DNA of 64,000 bases, taken from assembly GCA_015956445.1 (NCBI GenBank), contig WIUZ02000015.1:956001-1020000 (forward strand), in the 5' to 3' direction. The translations under genes were made by a program, and so were the position numbers. The notes under the pieces are model-generated. The model searched no databases, was not told where the DNA came from, and was given only the letters and a program-made list of their open reading frames with translations. This DNA comes from Thelephora terrestris (taxonomy: Eukaryota > Basidiomycota > Agaricomycetes > Thelephorales > Thelephoraceae). Positions 58,223 to 64,000 of the stretch are shown here, piece by piece. Every line of letters begins with the position of its first letter. The first letter of the stretch is position 1.

Positions 58223-59297
58223 TTATTCTGTCTTACCTACCCTGGACCCAACCTAACCTGACATAGTCAACTTAACCTGGTCCACCACAGATCACCCAAC
58301 CTAACCTAAAGTGGTCTACCTGACCTAGACTGATGCAACTTGAGTTTATCTCTTCTAATCAGCTGTTATCCTATCTGGCCTTAATCTAAATACCGTAGCT
58401 AACCAACATCTAACCCAACCTCACCTGGCTCACCAGCAAGTAACTGGGCTACAGGAACACACCGTGAGCTGCACCATCCCATATCCTGTATCCAACTGTC
58501 ACTCAAACACAAGAACTGTGGTGGACCTACAAGTTAGTGGACCCATAAGCCCACAGACCCACAAGTATAGGCTGTTCACTCAGTGGAAACATCTGTTATC
58601 CATCCTCACTCACGTACCACCCTCACCCTGTGTTCTGTGCCAGACTGCAACTTCACCACAGCTCATGTTCAGTCACCTAGCTGAACCCATGTACAATCAG
58701 GTCTACCAATCCATGGATCCATAACAAGTAGTCTATCACCCTGACTTGCAGGTTCAGCTAGGTGGCTGAACATGAGCTGTGGTGAAGTTGCAGTCTGGCA
58801 CAGAACACAGGGTGAGGGTGGTACGTGAGTGAGGATGGATAACAGATGTTTCCACTGAGTGAACAGCCTATACTTGTGGGTCTGTGGGCTTATGGGTCCA
58901 CTAACTTGTAGGTCCACCACAGTTCTTGTGTTTGAGTGACAGTTGGATACAGGATATGGGATGGTGCAGCTCACGGTGTGTTCCTGTAGCCCAGTTACTT
59001 GCTGGTGAGCCAGGTGAGGTTGGGTTAGATGTTGGTTAGCTACGGTATTTAGATTAAGGCCAGATAGGATAACAGCTGATTAGAAGAGATAAACTCAAGT
59101 TGCATCAGTCTAGGTCAGGTAGACCACTTTAGGTTAGGTTGGGTGATCTGTGGTGGACCAGGTTAAGTTGACTATGTCAGGTTAGGTTGGGTCCAGGGTA
59201 GGTAAGACAGAATAAGATAGATAAGATAAGATAAGATAAGGCTGAACTAGGCCAGGTCAGAGTTAGGTTTAGGGCAGGTTAGGTTTAGGTTTAGGTT

Positions 59298-59484
59298 TGG
59301 TGCTAGGATAGGTTTGGGGCAGGTTAGGTTTGGGGTTAGGTTAGGTTAGGTTAGGTTAGGTTAGGTTGGGTTAGGTTAGGTTAGGTTAGGTTAGGTTAGG
59401 TTAGGTCAGGTTAGGTTAGGTTTAGGTCTAGGTTAGGGTTAGAGTTAGGGTTAGGCTAGGTTAGGTTAGGTTAGGTTAGGTTAG
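59298..59484. repeat. Telomere-like TTAGG array, right arm
   Basis: Reverse complement of the left-arm array, including its variant units, in the mirrored position. Confidence 0.85.
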
Positions 59485-60558
59485 GTCCAGGACTAGGTTT
59501 AGGGCTAGTTTATGACCACAAACTGGTCTGTACTTCATGATATAATGAATATTACAGATATATTTGTATTTTCCTATTTTTATCTATTTTTTGGGGATTT
59601 TTATGAATTTTTTGGGCAAAAAATATATTAATATTGAAATTATGAGCTATTCAATGGACCAAAAAAATTGGAATAATTTTTATAAAATATTTATCTATAC
59701 TCTGGAATTTTTGGAATTTTTTTGGAATTTTTTCCTGATTTTTCCAGCCAGAAAAACAATTTTTTGAATATTTTTGGGAATAATTTACCATTTTGGGCAC
59801 TTTCTAGATGTGTGGGAATTTTTTCAGTATTTTTTAGGATTTTTCTGGCATTTTTCCGAATTTTCTAGCATATAATTTCCTTTTTAGGTAATTTTTGCCA
59901 GAATCATTTTTGAGTTGCTTATGTAAGCCATCAAAATTTCCTTTTTTGGTAATCCATCAAATATTTCCTAAAAAGGAATTTCCTTTTTAGGAAAGACCCC
60001 TCCAAAAGCATTTTTGAGATGCTTATGTAAGCCATCAAAACTTTCCTTTTTTGGTCGGTCACATGACCTGATTACATAAGCAACACCCACTTTTTTCAGT
60101 CACATGACCTGCTTATGTCAGCCATCAAAATTTCCCAAAAAGGAAATTCAATATCAAAATCATTTTTGAGTTGCTTATGTAAGCCATCAAAAATTTCCTT
60201 TTTGGGAAATTTTGATCGGAAATTCCCACAGTCCATTTTTCATTTTCTGCCCTCCCTGACACCCGTGGGAATTTTCTAATAATTTTTGGAATTTTTCCAG
60301 AATTTTCTGGAATTTCCCTGAATTTTTAAATTTTTATTATATAAGCAATCCACTCTCCCGGGCCACCCACACTGTCGGCACCTGCCTAATTGGGAGCACC
60401 AGTGCCCAGTAAGCTGGGTCCCAGTCCCCCCCATAATTTCCATTAAAACTTTATGAGTAAAATATCCCCCCTCAGGCCATTCAAAAACTCATGAGAAAAA
60501 TCATTCAAATTTGCGACAAAAACTCCTAAAACATTAATGTTTTTAATAAGGACTACTG

Positions 60559-61823
60559 TACGACTCGTCCGAAGCTAAGTATTCATTAGTTTTTTGTTGT
60601 TCATGAAGTGAGGTGTTGCGCTTACTACTGATGTCATCGCTGTCACTATCTTCTAGGTCCATCGATCCAGTGTCGGCATCAGCGCTGTCTTCTGAGTCCA
60701 TCTCTTCCTCGATCCGTCGCAATCTGACGATCGCGTCGGCCATCGATACGGGTCGTCCACGGCCATCGGTAACGGTCGTCTTTTGCGGACCGTACGGCGG
60801 TGGGTTCACTTTACCAGAGGGTCGGGCTACCGACTGGTCCGGGAACGGCGTATTCCGAGGGATGTCCAGAGTAGGGACGGGGTCGGGACTGAGGTGGTAC
60901 CAACTGGGGAACAGGTCTTCGTAAGTGTCGAGGACTCGGCGTAGGGGCGGTGGCGTCGGGCGGTTGCTGCTCGCGTCCAGCTCTGGACCGTACAGGTGTA
61001 TGTACGCCGCTCCCTGGTAGACGTACGGGGGCTGCTCCACTCCGCCACCCACGATGATAGCTCTGAACGCGAAGAAGGAGTCCTCCGCGCGGCCTAGGGT
61101 GGGATCCGTTAACTTCTCGAAGTGGGCGGCGGCCAACAGTCCTGGGCTTCGTTGGCCGAGGGGTGGGACGTTGACGTCCATTACCTCTTCCATGGTAGGC
61201 ACGTTGTCGGGCACCGGTAGCTCGATAGTACGCCCTAGCCTCGGAGGGCTGGGTTCCGACGGCGGCGTCGACAACGTCTGCAACGGCCCTTCCTTCAGCC
61301 TAGGACACTGCTGACAGCCACAAGAACACTCACCATAAGTAGTTGACTCCGTTTTGGCGACGTCTGGGGCGGTAGATTCGAGAGGGGCGAGGTTTTCAAG
61401 GTATGCTACACCTTCGCTTTTTATACCCAATTTTACATTTATTTTCTTTCTGACTTCATCCTCAGGGTGGTCTGAACCCTTTTCACAAGTTCCCACAGGT
61501 TTTGAATCGATAAGGTGGCTGCGGCCCTTATCGTTTGCAAAATTATTCCAACTTTGTGCTCGGGCGCCAGTCGTTCCAGCGGAGGTCTGTGGGTCTCTTC
61601 CGTATTTGGGAAGACCCCGGCGCTTCTCGTCTTGATGCCGGTACCTATCGTTTCGTTCGTCGCCGGAGTCAGACTCATCTGACATGCTGTCGTAAGCTTT
61701 CTTGGTCCGTGGCTTAGTCCTTTCGTGGTAAAGTCCGGTGCATACCCTGATTTTTCCGTCTTCTAGCTTATCGACCGTGTACGTCCGGACTTTTTCGCCC
61801 TTGACCATGGGGTGTCGGTTCAT
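60559..61823 (-). CDS. Unrecognised acidic/low-complexity protein, reading into the palindrome arm
   Basis: The open frame starts MNRHPMVKGEKVRTYTVDKL at 61823 and continues for about 420 codons; its last codons and stop (60543-60558) are supplied by the palindrome arm. Features: a charged N-terminus, an acidic patch (MSDESDSGDERND), a Cys cluster CSCGCQQC near residue 165, Pro-rich linkers, a globular-looking part (AEDSFFAFRAIIVGGGVEQP; PYVYQGAAYIHLYGPELDAS), then SMADAIVRLRRIEEEMDSED and an acidic tail. I recognise no family. It is divergent from, and may share a promoter with, the coiled-coil gene to its right. It could belong to a mobile element. Confidence 0.5.
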
Positions 61824-62542
61824 GTCGTCAATTACGCCCTCGAGTTCTTCCTGTCAGGCCGACGCGACCTCTACAGTTCAATAACACTCTTGCTATCCAA
61901 ACCTATCACACTCAGGGGTCAAACACACAGTTATAACCCTGTTGCAAACCCAGGGATATCGGAAGTCTCTTCACAGACTAGATTGGAGAAGAGGAGAAAG
62001 AAGGAGACAAGGGTCTTCAGGCACTCTTGCTCTAAGCACACAGCAGTAGAGGTCACGGAGAGTCTGATGATAACAAATCTAAGGAGTACAGGCTAAACTA
62101 CTCTGAGTATATATACTACTTAGATTTGTGACGTGACAGTGACATGTAACTATACTAATGATACAAACACAGACAAACATGGTCCGTGCACAGCACTGCA
62201 TGGTCTGTGCGTTACGTGGTGACTAATGCTACAAATTATCAGCTGATAAACGAAAGTGTGGCGGCCAATAGCAATTTGAGAGCATTACAGAGCAATTACA
62301 AAGCATGATGTATCCTGAGAATGTTCGGAAGGAATGTGGGTATGGCTGACTAACAGCCAATGGCAAAAGGGGAGCATATGACTAAAGATAGGAGCATATG
62401 ATGTCATGTGGGTCATGCGCAGTAATCAATAGAAAAGATGACTCAACTCCTGAGTCGTGGAAGGGGCGTGGTATTTGGTATATAACCAAAGGGGGTTGGA
62501 TGACTGGTCTTCCAACAAACCTCCCTTTGTTACACACACAAC
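61824..62542. promoter_or_regulatory. Bidirectional promoter region with two TATA boxes
   Basis: The two genes point away from each other. A TATA-like gtatataacc at 62478-62487 lies about 55 bp before the plus-strand ATG (62543). A symmetrical gtatatatac (62107-62116) could serve the minus-strand gene. A CATGGTCYGTGC motif is repeated at about 62178 and 62198. There is no coding frame of note. Confidence 0.5.
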
Positions 62543-63600
62543 ATGCCTCGTGCTCAAACTCGTATTCCCACTCGTCGTTCCACCTCTTACTCTCCTGTTC
62601 AGGAGAGTAACTACAACATCGACCGCTTCTCCCATGCCCGCCGTGATCCTTCTCGCCCTTATCCTACCTTGGGAGCCATTATGGACCGGACCGCCACCGC
62701 CGACCCTAATGAGGGGTTCTCTGATTTAGGTGGGGGCCCTGCTTGCGCATTCCGGTTTAGGAATGCAAGCTAACTCCTTTTTAGGTTTCAGGGACTTTCT
62801 CCAGGCCGCTCGTAGGGTGTCTCGGCGCAAGTTGGCGCGCATCGAGACCAACCCTTACGCGAACGAACTCCTCAATAGGGGTGTCGAGTTCATGACGGAG
62901 TCTAATGAGACCTTCAACTCTGTGTTGGAGGCCAGCGTTCTCCATACGGGGAACGTTGGGTCCATGTTAATGGATGAAGTGGCTCACGTCAATGAACGTG
63001 TGGATGTTCGTCGTGAGGAGATAGAAGCGTTGGAGACTTGGAAAGAGGATATGCAGGGAGTTATTCATGGGCAAGAGGATAGCGTTGTTCGGCAGGGGGC
63101 CGATATCAATTCGTTGAAGGTAAATGTGGGGTCGGGAGATAATTGATTTCTCTAACCCAACATTTCCTTTAGGGAGAGGTGACTACTCTCAAGGACTTGG
63201 TCCGGGCTCTGGTTACTAAAACCGGAGAATTGGAGGACGATAAGGTAACGAGTAGGGGTTGAAGGTTTTTGATGTCTTCTAACCCTATTCGTTTTAGGTT
63301 CGCCTTAATCGTCGTATCTCCGAGTTGACCGGAGAAGTCCGGGATCTCCAGAGGAGGTGTAACGAACCGGAGGTCCGAGTCGAAGAGGAGGAGTTGGAGG
63401 TTCCGGAGCGGGCCGAGTCTCTGCCTGCTCGTCTCGTGGTCCAATATGAAAACAGGTTGGTTCCCATTGATGACGAAGTTGTTGAGATTGGGAGCGACGA
63501 ATTCTATCGGAACGTAGGAGTTGTCCGCAGGGACACTCCTCGTCCTGAATTCGTGTCTACTCCTTGGGGTGCTCGCAGCTGTGGTGGTAAGGCTTGTTAA
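62543..63600 (+). CDS. Unrecognised coiled-coil protein, four exons
   Basis: Exons 62543-62729, 62785-63119, 63173-63244 and 63298-63600 join in frame with GT-AG borders. The N-terminus is basic and Thr/Ser-rich (MPRAQTRIPTRRSTSYSPVQ). After the first join come GFRDFLQAARRVSRRKLARI, then heptad-like helices (VEFMTESNETFNSVLEASVL, VRREEIEALETWKEDMQGVI, GEVTTLKDLVRALVTKTGEL, LNRRISELTGEVRDLQRRCN). An acidic region and a short C-terminus (TPWGARSCGGKAC) follow. The helices suggest an oligomeric coiled coil. No family is recognised; it could be a structural protein of a mobile element or a host gene. The frame is intact. Confidence 0.65.
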
Positions 63601-63879
63601 CTTCAGCCTGATAAGTGGTGCAAATGGTCGTGTTGTTCTGGCCGACGAACTGGTTGTAGGCATTTGCACGATGGCCACTGGTAGCAGCTGGCAGCCAGGC
63701 TGGGACCCACCTTCCAAATGGGGCTAATGGTTTGAGGTCAGCCGCTGTGCTCACCGACAACTGACCACTGCCCCCCCCCATAAATAGTGACATGTAGGCC
63801 ATATATATATATATTTGATATTTTTCTTGGCTCTTCGACGCCCCTCCCAACGCGAGCGCGAGTAGCAACCGTGTGAAAT
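63601..63879. promoter_or_regulatory. Intergenic region with TATA-rich promoter for the right-edge gene
   Basis: A C-run (63770-63779) and an AT repeat (atatatatatatattt, 63801-63816) lie 60-110 bp before the ATG at 63880. Confidence 0.4.
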
Positions 63880-64000
63880 ATGGACTTCGTTAGTGATGGC
63901 GCGACCACATCCCGCGATCAGGTGGGAATCCCAGGCGCCTCTTTCCCTGATGGGTTCCCTCCTTGGATTTCTGCGTAGGGAACGTTCCTGCCCGTCCCCA
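63880..64000 (+). CDS. First exon(s) of a gene continuing past the right edge (partial)
   Basis: ATG at 63880 gives MDFVSDGATTSRDQ. GTGGGA (63922) and GCGTAG (ending about 63978) fit an intron, after which GTFLPVP continues in frame to the window end. Too short to identify. Confidence 0.4.

Larger units (their letters stand above)
56880..60558. mobile_element. 3.7-kb near-perfect palindrome: two 1,808-bp arms with 63-bp spacer
   Basis: Left arm 56880-58687, right arm 58751-60558; paired coordinates always sum to 117438. The outer ends read CAGTAGTCCTTATTAAAAAC and its complement. Two 60-plus-codon frames are identical in both arms on opposite strands. The one mismatch I saw is T at 58673 against G at 58765 (T/C in the same sense). 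Each arm holds an AT-rich outer part with repeated modules, a CCTAA array, a CTTAT array and about 430 bp of unique sequence next to the spacer. It has no transposase. It could be a fold-back element or an assembly fold. Confidence 0.85.

Noticed and set aside
58464-58974. Identical frames starting MSCTIPYPVSNCHSNTR on both strands near the palindrome centre
   Set aside because: Mirror copies produced by the inverted repeat; they diverge into the spacer and show no domain.
57954-59484. Interpretation as a chromosome-end telomere fusion
   Set aside because: The arrays face the wrong way for a telomere-to-telomere fusion and contain mostly pentamers, with unique DNA between them.

Overview
The window looks like a piece of a basidiomycete (Agaricomycete-type) fungal genome. 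The reasons are densely packed genes with many short GT-AG introns of about 45-80 nt, and gene families typical of mushroom-forming fungi: a fungal-type (FunK1-like) kinase fragment, F-box/leucine-rich proteins, a NACHT NLR, BTB and DUF6533-type genes, an SRA-YDG protein and a Helitron. I cannot name the species. Gene models were spliced by eye from frame, splice consensus and protein-family similarity.

Layout. 1-13.2 kb is mostly ordinary housekeeping sequence: the C-terminal part of a ZNFX1-like NFX1 zinc-finger helicase, a branched-chain aminotransferase (minus strand), a rhodanese, a cupin/germin-like membrane protein, a decayed copy of an unusual zinc-finger gene, a truncated FunK1 N-terminal module and the ribosome-biogenesis factor TMA16. 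13.6-25.4 kb is a Helitron region: a small two-exon membrane-protein candidate whose stop overlaps the start of an uninterrupted Rep/helicase reading frame of about 2,277 codons, a second Helitron-type gene, and a further unrecognised multi-exon gene. 25.6-37.4 kb holds three F-box genes (two are close paralogues), an unrecognised gene with an MGCSHS acylation-type N-terminus, a CaMK-type kinase and an unusual C2H2 zinc-finger gene with a tail-only copy. 37.4-49.5 kb is gene-poor and decayed: a DUF6533-type receptor-like gene, a BTB gene, a hAT-type MITE with a perfect 8-bp target duplication, an SRA-YDG gene and a UBR1 relic.

49.7-64 kb is an accessory, repeat-rich tract. A NACHT gene is cut off at a 172-bp terminal-inverted-repeat element. 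It is followed by an LTR-like unit whose putative promoter carries two runs of eight GAA units at exact 10-bp spacing (heat-shock-element geometry) just upstream of a TATA box. Next comes a 3.7-kb almost perfect palindrome (two 1,808-bp arms, 63-bp spacer) containing telomere-like CCTAA arrays. The window ends with a divergently transcribed pair of unrecognised genes, one acidic or low-complexity and one coiled-coil, and with the first exon of another gene. The most unusual structures are the GAA/HSE array, the palindrome and the ATGA overlap at the Helitron start.
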